Below, in pieces: positions 1 through 10,343 of a stretch of 64,000 nucleotides of DNA (the first letter of the stretch is position 1; each line of letters opens with the position of its first letter). A model generated the notes under the pieces. It was not told the origin of the DNA and made no database searches. It was given only the letters and a program-made list of their open reading frames with translations. The position numbers were made by a program, and so were the translations under genes. Source of the stretch: Humulus lupulus (taxonomy: Eukaryota > Streptophyta > Magnoliopsida > Rosales > Cannabaceae); contig NC_084802.1 in the NCBI RefSeq assembly GCF_963169125.1, forward strand, positions 116,192,903 to 116,256,902, written 5' to 3'.

Positions 1-525
1 ATGCCAAAAGGAAAAATTGTGTTCTTGGGTCCACTGAAAGCACACAAACTTCCTGAAGAAATTGATTCAATGATAATGAGGTAAGTTTTAAATTTTTAAA
101 AATATTTCTTAATACGCAACAACTATTACATGTTACTACATTTTAATAACTTTTGTTATTTTTCTTTTTAAATAGTGCATATTATAAGGCTTCTTCCAAT
201 GAATTACTCAGAAATCCTACAAAGATATTCAATGTTTCATGTCCAAGACAACCACAAAGTCATGAATGTGGTTTTTATGTGTTGAAGTACATTAGAGATC
301 TTGTACAGGCATCAAATGCAATAGAAACCTTAAAAGAAAAAGTAAGTTCATTTTTATAATTTATTTTGGTATCAATAATCTATAAAATAATCAATGTTGT
401 GATTAATTAATTTATATTTATTAATTTTACAGTATGATGGGAAGAAGCAATATTGTGAGATTGCAGACATCTTGCCAATCCAACACGAATGGTTAGGTCG
501 ATTGATGACATACATTTATCAGTAA
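1..525 (+). pseudogene. CACTA-associated Ulp1-like cysteine protease (C48), C-terminal part
   Basis: This is the C-terminal end of a SUMO-protease-like (Ulp1/C48) domain of the kind carried by plant CACTA transposons. Three exons can be read: 1-80, 176-341 and 433-525. The introns begin GTAAG and end AG, and all joins stay in frame. Exon 2 contains QPQSHECGFYVLKYI, where the Cys is the expected catalytic nucleophile and the upstream Gln fits the oxyanion position. The stop is the TAA at 523-525. The catalytic His and Asp lie outside the window, so activity cannot be judged. The visible exons carry no internal stop. It is followed by CACTA-like subterminal repeats, which fits the usual position of this gene at the 3' end of the element. 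It could instead be a host Ulp1 gene, but the flanking repeats argue against that. Confidence 0.75.
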
Positions 526-869
526 GCCTATTTTGTTTATGAGTTCATTTAGTTCTAAGTTTAGTTTTATATAAATGTATTAATGTTAAGGCTAGCTATC
601 TTACTTAAGTACTTGTGTTTTATATTCTTATGTATGACATTTCTAATTAATGAAAGTTAGCATATTTTCATTCAAAAAAAAATTCATAACCAATTCCAAT
701 TGTAAAAATATATATAACTATAAATTCATATAATTAGACCGTTTAAAAAAATTAGGCACAATATATATATATATATATATAATTAGACCATTTAAAAAAA
801 ATTAGGACAAAAAAAAAAAAACTAGAATTGGGCCATTTAAAAATAATCAGAAATAATTATTAGAAAAGG
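526..869. other. AT-rich 3' noncoding region with an (AT)n microsatellite
   Basis: Noncoding AT-rich sequence between the Ulp1-like stop codon and the subterminal repeats. It contains an (AT)n run at about 761-782, several A-tracts and a poly-G run just after its end (about 868-876). No gene is seen. Confidence 0.6.
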
Positions 870-876
870 GGGGGGG

Positions 877-1110
877 GTGCTTTCTACTTCGATTTTTAGG
901 TAAAAACCGAAGTAAAAAGTGCCCAGCAAGGATGCGTAGCCCACTTTCTACTTCGGTTATTATGTACAAACCGAAGCAGAAAGCCTATTTTTCACTTCGA
1001 TTTTTAACTACTTTTTACTTCGCTCCAAACTACTGCGGTTGCGAATTTTAGCGAAAACCGAAGTAAATCCAACTTAAAAACTGAAGTAAAAGCGCTTTTT
1101 TCTTGTTTTG
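877..1110 (+). repeat. CACTA 3' subterminal inverted repeats and degenerate terminus
   Basis: Repeated motifs of the form CTACTTCGGTTTT, and its complement AAAACCGAAGTA, occur as palindromic arms about ten times between 885 and 1090. Dense short subterminal repeats of this sort are typical of CACTA ends, where the element-encoded DNA-binding protein is thought to bind. The run stops at 1095-1110 with TTTTTTCTTGTTTTG. That resembles the complement of the common CACTA terminus (TTTTTTCTTGTAGTG), but the terminal GTAGTG is not preserved. LTR-like sequence begins immediately afterwards. Confidence 0.65.
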
Positions 1111-2211
1111 GATAATTGTATCTAAAAACTGTCCCATGGCCAAAACCAAACAATAGAGTTTTTAATTGAAAGGTGGTTATAATCAGGGTTACAAAAGTAG
1201 CCAGCCTAAGTGGAAAAATCAAACTCATATCATAAGCCCCTCAAAACAACTCGACCGTGGTGGCCGAGCTGGCCGAATATGTACACATCGCTCCAAATCT
1301 CTCCAACTCATGGCTTCTTACCTTTAGCTGCCCTTACCTGCACCTGTGAGCCGAGGCCCAATAAGAAAACCCCCACAAAGTATAATAATAATTCAGTTAT
1401 TCATAAACAATAATCACATGATACACATAAAATAAATGCATTTATTCGAATCATATAAGTCAGAAACACGTTTCACAGTTTATAAGTATATTCATTCCAA
1501 TCATATAAGTCAGATACAGGTTTCATAGTTTACAAGAGTATTCATTCAAATCACATGAATCATTTACACGGCCTAGGAAAAACAACCTTGTCGAGCGAGT
1601 TGGGACTGCACCCTCTAAATGAACTCGCTTTCACGGCCCACACTACACACGCTTGCCGACGACCTGCGTTACACACGCTTGCCAATTGATATTAGCTCTC
1701 CCCCCTCCCCCCCCCCCCCCCTCCCCCCCCCCCCCCCCCCCCTTTGCATTAGCCTATTTCCTTATCTAATGGTCAAAAAGACCATTTTTCTCCTATCTCC
1801 AATAAACATCTTAATCAACCTCAGGTGCATTTTGGTCATTAGCCTTAATTCCCACTAAACCTCAAATTTCACCACTAATCCCTAATTTAATCCTCTAAAC
1901 CCAAATATTTCTCCAAATTAATTTCATTTACCAATAATTCCTCAAGAGGATCCACTCCTATCGAATATCACAAATATATTCACATAATCATGTGGTCTCA
2001 AGCGTATAGCACATAAAATACTTATATACCCTCAATAGGTCAACATTACAAAAATGCCCCTTTCTAACAAAAGCGAGTCTTTAAACACATTTAATACATG
2101 TAATAACACATACTCGATTATATACTAATATAATTCACATATTGGTTCCATGTGCCATCCCGGCACGCTAATCCAAACCCTTAATCTTATTAAGAGTTTT
2201 GGGATGTTACA
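1111..2211 (-). mobile_element. Truncated gypsy LTR, reverse orientation
   Basis: The right end (…GGGATGTTACA at 2211) is the complement of the LTR start seen elsewhere in the window (TGTAACATCCCAAA…). The interior also matches the other LTRs in reverse, for example the segment at 1195-1350 that corresponds to 47500-47680. Only about 1.1 kb of an expected 2.2-2.4 kb is present, and its left part is cut off at the CACTA terminus. On the right it abuts integrase code of the old chromovirus, so it was probably inserted into that element between RNase H and integrase. The short ORFs inside it are not genes. Confidence 0.6.
1700..1742. repeat. Poly-C tract
   Basis: Forty-three bases that are all C except for two T, inside the truncated LTR. 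Every apparent proline ORF here comes from this tract. Its true length is uncertain because long homopolymers are often misassembled. Confidence 0.9.
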
Positions 2212-3230
2212 TCTAAGGAAGTTGTTTAGTTCGAAGTAGATATTAGGGCAGTCAACAGATGATATGACTAGAGCGGGGATAGATTTTGTGGTTGGTCAGT
2301 TAGCTAATATTACTATGCAATCTACACTTCTTGAGAGGATAAAGGAAGCTCAGATAAAATATCCTCAATTAGTAAAGCATCGAGAGGACGTCCTAGCTGG
2401 AGTGGCTAAGGACTTTACGGTCTCCAAGACTGATATTCTGAGATATAAGGATTAGATAAGTGTTCCCATGGAGGTGGGTATCAGGCGAGAGATCATGGAT
2501 GAGTCTTACACCACTCCCTACTCGCTACATCTAGGCACCACAAAGAAGTATCAGGATTTGAAATCTCTATATTGGTGGCCAAGGATGAAAAATGATGTGG
2601 TTGAATATATGGCTAAGTTATTAACTTGTTAGCAAGTGTAAGCTAAACAACAGAGGCCAGCGGGATTATTAAAACCCTTAGGTATCCTTGAATTGAAATA
2701 GGAGGACGTAGCCATGGATTTTGTGGTTGTATTTCCTAGAATGGTTGGACAACACGATTAAGTATGGGTGATCGTAGATCGGGATACGAAGTCAGCTCAC
2801 TTCTTACCTGTGAGGACGAATTTCACTGTGGGTGAGTATGTTGACCTGTATGTGAAGGAGATTGTACGTCTCAAATATTGGAGGATATGTTACATGCTTA
2901 TGTATTAGATTTTGAGGGATCCTGGAGTAAGTATCTACCTTTGATTGAGTTTTCCTACAACAATAGTTACAAATCAACGATCGGGATGGGTCCATATGAG
3001 ATGTTGTATTGTAAGAAATGTAGATCACCCATACATTGGGGTGAAATGGTAGAGAGGAAGTATGTGGGTCCTCATGCAATTCAAAGGACTAATGAAACCA
3101 TTGATAAGATTAGAACTTGGATGCCTGCATCACAGAGTAGACTAAAATGGAGTTCCTAAGCATAGGAACATGGAGTTCCAAGTGATAGTTTAAAACCTTC
3201 TCCAAGTTTCACCATTAAAAAGAGTAAAAC
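2212..3230 (+). pseudogene. Integrase region of the old chromovirus, left part
   Basis: This encodes the linker after RNase H, the zinc-binding H2C2 domain and part of the DDE core of a Ty3/gypsy integrase. Readable blocks are LLERIKEAQ (near 2330), a YWWPRMK block after the zinc-binding histidines (near 2575), MDFVV with the first catalytic Asp (near 2713), KSAHFLPV (near 2790) and [10 protein letters not shown] (near 2940). Stops occur at 2454, about 2630, about 2700 and 2760. At about 2872 the sequence jumps from KEIVRL straight to the block that normally follows the catalytic Glu, so the second Asp and the Glu are deleted. It ends at 3230, where a younger element is inserted; the rest of the domain resumes at 12494. 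Confidence 0.8.
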
Positions 3231-5468
3231 TATAGCTTCCCAAATTTGCTAATAAGGCTTAGGGCCATGATTAGCGTGTCGGGAGGGCAATAATTTATTT
3301 AATTATGTTAATGTGTTAATTAGGTGATTATATGATTAGAAATGCATGTTTTGGTGAATTAAATACGCATGTGGGACCCATATGATTAGTAGGGGCATAT
3401 CTGTAATTTTAGCCCATTGGGGGTATAAATGTGATATATGTGTATATTGTGATTAATACCATGAGTGAGTGGTGATATATTTGTGATGCACAATCCTAGA
3501 CAGTCCTAAGCCGCAGTTTAGCTAAATAGTCACAGCGGGGTCCAATACCCAGCTCGGGAGGAGCCTAGGAGTATTTTGGGAATGTAATATGTGTTCGGGA
3601 ATGACCGGGTAATGGGTAGTATTTTAGAAATTATTTGGGCATGTCGAGATTAAGTGAGGATTTATAGGAACACTCGAGGATTTAGCGGGATGTTGCAATT
3701 GACGGGATTGCCCTTTGTGGCACTTGAGGATTAAGATAGGCTTAAGGGGTACTTTGGAATTTTGGCTAAGGGGATAGACTTACACTCTTCAGAATACTAA
3801 GACTCTAGAGGGAATAAGAAGGAAGCAAAAGGGAAGGAAACAAGAAAAACTCAGCTCACTTTCTCTGTCATATTCGGCTCTCTATCCCTTTCTTACACAC
3901 TTGGAAGCTGAGAAATTGTGGAGGATTTAAGCTTAGGAATTTGAGGCTAGAAGTTTGGTGAGCTTGGGGAGACTTAACGTTTGTGGCAATTGGAGTTAGC
4001 TCAGGGCAAGATCAGAATAAAGTTAAGGATTAAAGAAAGTCTTTGTAAAACTTTCTCTGTTTTTCTTAGATTTTTGAGAGTTCGAACTTGGGTGATTGAA
4101 TTTAGGCTATGATGAGGCTTTCAGTTGGATTTTTGGATGTTAATACTAGTTTTGTTGTTTGGATATGAATCCTAAACTGAATTCTAGGATTAAGGCTCAG
4201 ACTTGGTGAGTTTAAGGGAGGTTGGCTCATGAAATGCATGGGGAATTCTAGGTTTAGAGGCTCAAACCGTGGCCCTATTCTTCAGGCACCGCGGCTCACT
4301 TGAACGAAGAGACTTGGAGGCCTCAGAAATTTGCCCAGGCGCTACGACTCAGGGTCTGGAGCGCAGTGGCCCATGTCCTTCAGTAAAGAGGCATTTCTCC
4401 TCTAACTTGAGCGCGCTGTGGCCCTTAAGGGGCTGGGTCGTGGCACAAATGCAAATAATGGTTGTTTAAGGGTTTTAAGCTTGAGAACCCAAATGTTAAG
4501 TCTCGGGAAGGGTTTTACTACCCTGTTTGGTAGGATCCAAGGTTTTGGAAGCTAGATTAATATTCCAAAGTTATTTATTGGTTTAGAACTTGATTAATGG
4601 CTATTATGAATGCGTTGTGAGTAGGTTTTCAATGAGGTTCAGTTAGTGGACTGTTCTCGGGATCGCCTTATTTGGATAGCTCGGGACACATGTAAGAAAA
4701 CGGTTGTACCTGTAGAGCAGGGCGTGGCCCTATTGTTTGTATTGCAGGGTGCGGCCCTAATGCCTATGTTTAATATGTGTGTAAATATATGTGAATATTA
4801 TGTTATGTGATGCATGTGTTGTGAGGGAACAGTGAAGGCAGGGAACGGTGAATGCTGGGAACGGCAAGCAGTCGGGTATGATAAGGGGTTAGGATTGGAG
4901 TTGAGCACGCAGAGTGCAGGCCGCTAGGGAAAGACCCTCTTAAGGTGCTGGAACCACCCTCTCGGTGAAAACCACAAACACAGGGCCTAGTAGAGCGCTT
5001 GGGACGACGTTGGTTTCTATATGTTTAGCCCATTGGTTGTTTTGTTGTATACTGTGAATTGTTATGCATATGTTTTATGTTATATGTTTTGTGTTGAGTT
5101 TTCTAGCTCGGCTTTGGCTCATGGGTGCTCTATGGTGCAGGTAAGGGCAAAGGAAAGGACGACCAACCATGAGTATGGAGAGCGTGGAGCAACGAGTTAT
5201 TTTGGGAAAAAGCACTGTAATGGTTGTTTAGTTGCCTAGGCCGACCTTAATTGTAACTTTGAGTTGCAACGAATTTTCTAAAAGTATTTTGGGATCCCAA
5301 ATGTATAACTATTTATGATGTCAGTGAATGACCATATTTTTCTACTTAATGTCTTAAAACATCTTTTATTTCAGTTTAGTTACACTTTTAACCTTAAACC
5401 TCTATTAGCGAGCTAATGGCACATTTTTAACCCACATAGTAACAGCTCTTAGGAAGTAGGGTGTTACA
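3231..5468 (+). repeat. 5' LTR of the 3.2-12.5 kb chromovirus
   Basis: It starts at TATAGC, a mutated form of TGTAGC in the 3' copy, and ends …GGTGTTACA immediately before a primer-binding site. It aligns along its length with 10344-12493. It holds about 60 bp (about 3511-3570) that are absent from the 3' copy. ORFs inside it (for example near 4270 and 5020) are not conserved between copies and are not called as genes. Confidence 0.88.
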
Positions 5469-5484
5469 ACTTAGTATCAGAGCG
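5469..5484 (+). other. Primer-binding site, initiator tRNA-Met type
   Basis: ACTTAGTATCAGAGCG follows the LTR end directly. It differs by one base in the core from the TGGTATCAGAGC primer site used by many plant gypsy and copia elements. Confidence 0.75.
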
Positions 5485-5807
5485 TGCCAAGGTCTACGAT
5501 TCCTGGAGATCGACCGAACATGTATGCTCACTGCCATTGACAAGCTCGACTCAGGGTTGGTTGGTAATTAATGAATTATATGTCTAATTTCTTGCTTAAG
5601 TTGCTCTGTTTGCTTGAATATGTAGATAGAGCATGATGAATATGATGATATATGCATGATGCTAGAGCATGGCCCCCTTGATTGTTGTATGCAATCTGTG
5701 ATATGTGGATTTCCTAGTTGTGATTGGTTGATGAGATTGGGAGGCGGTTTTGGATGTTGTTATGATGCCTGATGTGTGGCGTCATTGATTGCAGGAATAT
5801 TGTAGTA

Positions 5808-6891
5808 ATGCCTCAGCAATCAATCAGACTCTACGACAATAGGGCCGAAGATGACAACCAGGGTCAGAACCCTTCACCTGCCCCACCGAATTGGAAACAT
5901 TTATTTGCTGAGATGGAAGCTAGACTTCATCAAATAGAAGAAGTGCTTCGACAGTTGTTGCAACAGGCCCCTCCTCAAGGCATTCGGTTACAGATTCCAC
6001 AGGCAGTAGCACCAGTGCCTGCTCAGCCTGCTATAGAGAATAGGTGGGAACCTTTGTACTAGAGGTTCAGGAAACATCATCCTCCAACCTTCAAGAGTGG
6101 CCTAGACCTACTGCTGGTAGAGCAGTGGATGAACATGATTTCTTCCATCCTGGATTTCATGAGGGTGGAAGGGAATGAGAGAGTAGCTTGTGCTAGCTAC
6201 ATGTTGAGATAAATTCCCGCATCTGGTGGGATGTTGTGTCTCAGAGAAGTAATATTTTAGTTATGACTTGAGAATAATTCAGAACCATATTCAATGAGAA
6301 GTATTACAGTGTCGCAATCCGAGCTGTGAATATGGATGAGCTTACGAACCTGACTTAGAACCGGATGACGGCTATTGAGTATTCTTTGATGTTTGATCGG
6401 TTAGCAAAGTTCGCACCGGATTTGGTGCCAACTGACATGGTACAAAGAGATCGGTTCGTGCGGGGATTGAATTTTAAGATAACTCTAGATCCGGTAACTA
6501 CCACCTATGCTCAGATAGTGGAGAAGGCCCTTACAGCTGAGGGGGCCAAGGATCAGATATGGAGAGAGGACACTGCTAGGCGCGATGCTTGGAAGATGGC
6601 ACCTCCTTTTACTGGATCTAGCCAAGGTAGTGGCCCCATTGAGCAGAAGAGAAAGGCCCCAGACTCTTTTATTCCTCCTGGCTCAAATAGGAGGGCACGG
6701 GGTGCTTTCAGTGGCCGTCAGGGCTGCGAAGACAACTGGAGGAGTTTCCTAGTGTGTCCTCGATGTAGATGATGACATCAGGGAAAGAGCAAGATCAGGG
6801 CCTGCTTTACTTGTGGGAGCATTAGTCATTTGAGGAGGGATTGTCCAAAAGCCAGGAAGGAAGAGCCAAAACGGAGCAATAGTCTCACTCT
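5808..6891 (+). pseudogene. Gag (capsid and zinc knuckle) of the chromovirus
   Basis: Gag forms the cytoplasmic particle in which reverse transcription takes place. The start is the ATG at 5808 (MPQQSIRLYD). It has an N-terminal coiled-coil-like stretch (MEARLHQIEEVL), a capsid region of retrotransposon-gag type (YSLMFDRLAKFAPDLV near 6385) and a CCHC zinc knuckle, CFTCGSISHLRRDC, near 6803-6846 with all four ligands present. Stops at 6061, about 6210 and 6771, together with frame changes, break it into at least three pieces, so no full-length Gag can be made. Upstream is about 320 bp of leader following the primer site; downstream it runs into protease. Confidence 0.8.
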
Positions 6892-7324
6892 TGCGAGAGT
6901 ATTTATCTTGACCCAGATTGAGGCTAAGGCTATCCCCTCGATCGTGACAGGTCAGATTTCTAGTGCTGGTTCTTCTTTTACTGCATTGATTGACTCAAGG
7001 GCTACTCATTCATTTATATCTGCTAGAGTAATAGATCAGTTGTTTAGACCTAGTGATTTGTATGCTAGGGGATTTCAGAATTTGTTGCCAACTAGAGAAC
7101 TAGTGGTCTCTAGGAGATGGGTTAGTGCATTACCAGTAGAGATAGACAGTAGGGATTTGTCTGTGGATTTGATTGAGTTAGCGATGGATGACTTTGATAT
7201 GATCCCAGGGATGGATTGGATATTGAAGTATGGGGTGACGATTGACTGCAAACACAGGATGGTGACCTTTGAACCGGAAGGGGAGGCACCCTCTGTATTT
7301 GTGGGGACAGTGAGTGGACCGTGA
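6892..7324 (+). pseudogene. Retropepsin-like protease of the chromovirus
   Basis: This is an aspartic protease that would mature the Gag-Pol polyprotein. It continues in the same frame as the zinc knuckle. The active-site motif, normally LIDSGATHSF in plant gypsy elements, reads LIDSRATHSF here (near 6986-7015). The Gly after the catalytic Asp-Ser has become Arg, a change that should disrupt the active-site loop. The flap-side hydrophobic motif DFDMIPGMDWI is visible near 7190. The frame ends with TGA at 7322-7324, about 100 bp before the RT-domain blocks begin. Confidence 0.78.
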
Positions 7325-7330
7325 GTACCT

Positions 7331-8789
7331 ATGATTTCGGCACTGAAGGCTAGAGACCTAATGCATGAGGGTTGCATAGGATTCCTAGCGAACATTATCA
7401 ATACTTCTAGAGTTGTTTCGGTTGGACCAGATGAGACCAAACTGGTATGTGAGTTTCTTGATTTGTTCCCCACATACTTCCCTAGTTTTCCACCACACAA
7501 AGAGATCAAGTTCATCATTGAATTGGTGCCAAGGATGGAGCCAGTATCTCGGACACCTTATAGAATGGCTCCGGTAGAGTTGAAGGAATTTAAGATTCAG
7601 TTACAAAAAGTTATTGGATTTAGGATTCATCAGACCGAGTTTTTCACCGTGGGGTGCTCTAGTATTGTTCTTCATGAAGAAGGATGGATCCTTAAGGATG
7701 TGTATTGACTATAAAGAGTTGAACAAATTGACCATTAAGAACAAGTACCAACAACATAGGATCGACGACTTATTTGATCAGCTACAAGGGAAGACAATAT
7801 TCTCCGAGAATGACCTTCGGTCAGGCTACCACCAGTCAAGTATAAAAGAGGAGGACATACCAAAGATTTCTTTTTGCACGAGGTATGGACATTATGACTT
7901 TGATGTTAGGTCCTTTGGGTTAACCAACACCCCATTAGCCTTTATGGACTTCATGAATAGGGTCTTCAAGGATTATTTGGACAAGTTTGTGATCGTATTC
8001 ATTGATGATATACTTGTGTACTCTCTGTCAGAGACAGAGCATGAGCAGCATTTACACCTGGTATTACAACGGTTGAGAGAGCATAGGTTATATGCTAAGT
8101 TCAGCAAGTTTGAGTTTTTGCTACCCCAGGTAGCATTTCTGGGTCATATTGTTAGTAAGGAGGGGATTCTAGTGGACCCAAGTAAGACTGAGGTGGTGAG
8201 AGATTGGTCCAGGCTGAGCAGTGTACCAGAGGTTAGGAGATTTTTGGGATTGGCAGGGTACTATCGGTGGTTCATCGAGGGATTCTCTAGAATAGCTACA
8301 CCATTGACCGAACTGACGCGTAAGAAGACTAAGCATGTATGGACAGACAGGTGTGGGAACAATTTCAAGGAGTTGAAGCGACGACTGATCATTGCTCCAG
8401 TATTGAGTTTGCCATCAGGCAATGAGAAGTTTGTAGTTTATTGTGATGCTTCCAGACAGGGTTTGGGGTGTGTACTGATTCAAGCCAGAAAGGTAATAGC
8501 CTACACGTGGAGACAATTTAAGGAGTATGAGCAGAGGTATCCGACACATGATCTAGAATTGGCGGTGGTAGTATTTGCACTAAAATTTGGGAGACATTAT
8601 TTATATGGCGAGAAGTGTGAAATATACAGTGACCATAAGAGTTTGAAGTACTTCTTTACTCAGAAGGATCTGAACAGGCGCCAAAGACGTTGGATGGAAT
8701 TGGTAAAGGATTACAATTGTGATATTCTATACCATTCTGGGAAGCCCAATGTGGTGGCTGACGCGTTGAGTCTGAAGGGCCCAGGATAG
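7331..8789 (+). pseudogene. Reverse transcriptase and RNase H of the chromovirus
   Basis: This copies element RNA into DNA and removes the RNA strand. The N-terminal part (7331-7620, PTYFPSFPPHKEIKF) is in one frame; a frame change near 7615 leads into a 391-codon open frame ending at 8787-8789. RT motifs are well kept: [38 protein letters not shown] with the first catalytic Asp, [10 protein letters not shown] with the Asp-Asp pair, and [10 protein letters not shown]. The RNase H part has candidate acidic residues in [33 protein letters not shown] and NVVADALS. This is the best-preserved pol segment in the window, but its frameshift and broken neighbours mean it is not a functional polyprotein. 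Confidence 0.88.
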
Positions 8790-10308
8790 TTGTTCAGTTC
8801 GAGGCAGATATCAGATAAGTTAGCTGAAGAGATGACTAGAGCAAGTGTTGAGTTGGTAGTGGGACAACTAGGTAATATCACTCTTCAGTCTATGCTCCTT
8901 GAAAGGATCAAGGAGGCACAGGGGGAGGATCCCCAGCTAAGAGAGCACAAATATGGCGTCTTAGTCGAAGTGACTAAAGAATTTTCTATCTCGAAAATGG
9001 GATTACTTAAGTACAAAGGTCGGATTTGCATTCTGATAGATTCCAGTATCCAACAAGAGATCTTAAATGAATCTCATACCTCTCCCTATTTCTTACATTC
9101 GGGTACGATGAAGATGTACCAAGATTTGAGAACGTTATATTGGTGGCCAGAAATGAAGAGGGTGTTGTGGATTATGTGGCCAAGTGTTTAACTTGTCAAC
9201 AGGTAAAGGCTGAACATCAGAGGCCAGCAGGGTTGTTGAAACCTTTATGGATCTCAATGTCTAAATGAGAGGATATGACCATGGACATTGTGGTTGGATT
9301 ACCGAAGACCGTGGGAAAACATGATTCGGTATGGGTGATTGTGGATAGATACACCAAGTCAGCCCACTTTTTTCCTATTAAGACAACTTATACTGTGAAC
9401 CAATATGCTGAATTGTATGTGAAGGAAATTGTACGACTACATGGGGCTCTAAGGTCAATAGTATCTGACAGGGACCCCACCTTCACCTCCAAGTTCTGGG
9501 AGAGCCTGTTGAAGGCTAAGGGTACACAGTTGAGATTCAGTACCGCTTATCATTCTCAGACAGATGGACAGTCTGAGAGGACAATTCAAACACTGGAGGA
9601 TATGTTGCAAGCCTGTGTGTTGGATTTTGGGGGATCTTGGAGTAAGTATCTCCCTTTGATTGAATTTTCGTATAATAACAGTTATCAGGTGACTATATGA
9701 GTGGCTCCATATGAGATGTTATATGGGAGGAAGTGTGGGTCACCTTTCCATTGGGATAAAATGGCTGAGAGGAGGTATCTTGTTCCTGAGGTTGTTCAGA
9801 GGACCAATGAGGCAATTAAGAAGATTAGAGCTCGAATGCTCGCCTCTCAGAGTTGCCAGAAGAGTTACTCAGACTTGAGACACAAGAGCGTAGAGTTTCA
9901 GGGGGGACTATGAGTTTCTCCCTTGAGATGAGTGAAACGGTTTGGAGTAAGGGGCAAGATGAGCTCTAGGTTTGTTGGCCCCTTTAAGATTCTAGAATGA
10001 GTTGGAGAGGTAGCTTATTGATTGGCGATGCCTCCAGCTCTAGTAGGGGTTCGCAATGTGTATCAAGTATCCTTGATCCGGAAGTATGTATTAGATTCTA
10101 CGCATGTGTTGAGTTATGAGAACTTGGAGCTGGAGTATGATTTATCGTATGAAGAGAAGTCGATTCAGATTCTTGACCAAAGGATAAAGTCTTGCAGAGC
10201 AAGATCATCGCCTTAGTGAAAGTGATGTGGAGGAACATCAAAGTAGGAGAGGTGACTTGGGAACTTGAGACAGATATGCCAGATCGATATCCCGACCTAT
10301 TGAGGTAA
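8790..10308 (+). pseudogene. Integrase with chromodomain-like C-terminus
   Basis: Integrase joins element DNA to the chromosome. In order it shows the H2C2 zinc-binding region (HTSPYFLHSG near 9078, CLTCQQ near 9188), MDIVVGLP with the first Asp (near 9281), VSDRDPTFTSKFW with the second Asp (near 9465), and [16 protein letters not shown] with the catalytic Glu (near 9550). After these come a GPF-type motif near 9980 and a chromodomain-like tail ending ETDMPDRYPDLLR at 10306. Stops at 8789, about 9268, 9698 and 9911, and frame changes near 9170 and 10195, break it into pieces. All three catalytic acidic residues survive. The tail assigns the element to the chromoviruses, which are thought to use it in target-site choice. 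Confidence 0.85.
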
Positions 10309-10329
10309 GTTCGAGTACGATATTTCTGT

Positions 10330-10343
10330 AAGGAGGGGATAGT
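10330..10343 (+). other. Polypurine tract
   Basis: AAGGAGGGGATAGT lies immediately 5' of the 3' LTR, where the plus-strand primer is expected. Confidence 0.75.

Noticed and set aside
1619..1858. Proline-rich ORF
   Set aside because: It is produced by the poly-C tract inside a truncated LTR.
4269..5239. ORFs inside the 5' LTR of the chromovirus
   Set aside because: They are not preserved in the 3' LTR copy and lie in LTR sequence.
7075..7518. Minus-strand ORF of 147 codons
   Set aside because: It is a shadow of the protease-RT code on the plus strand.
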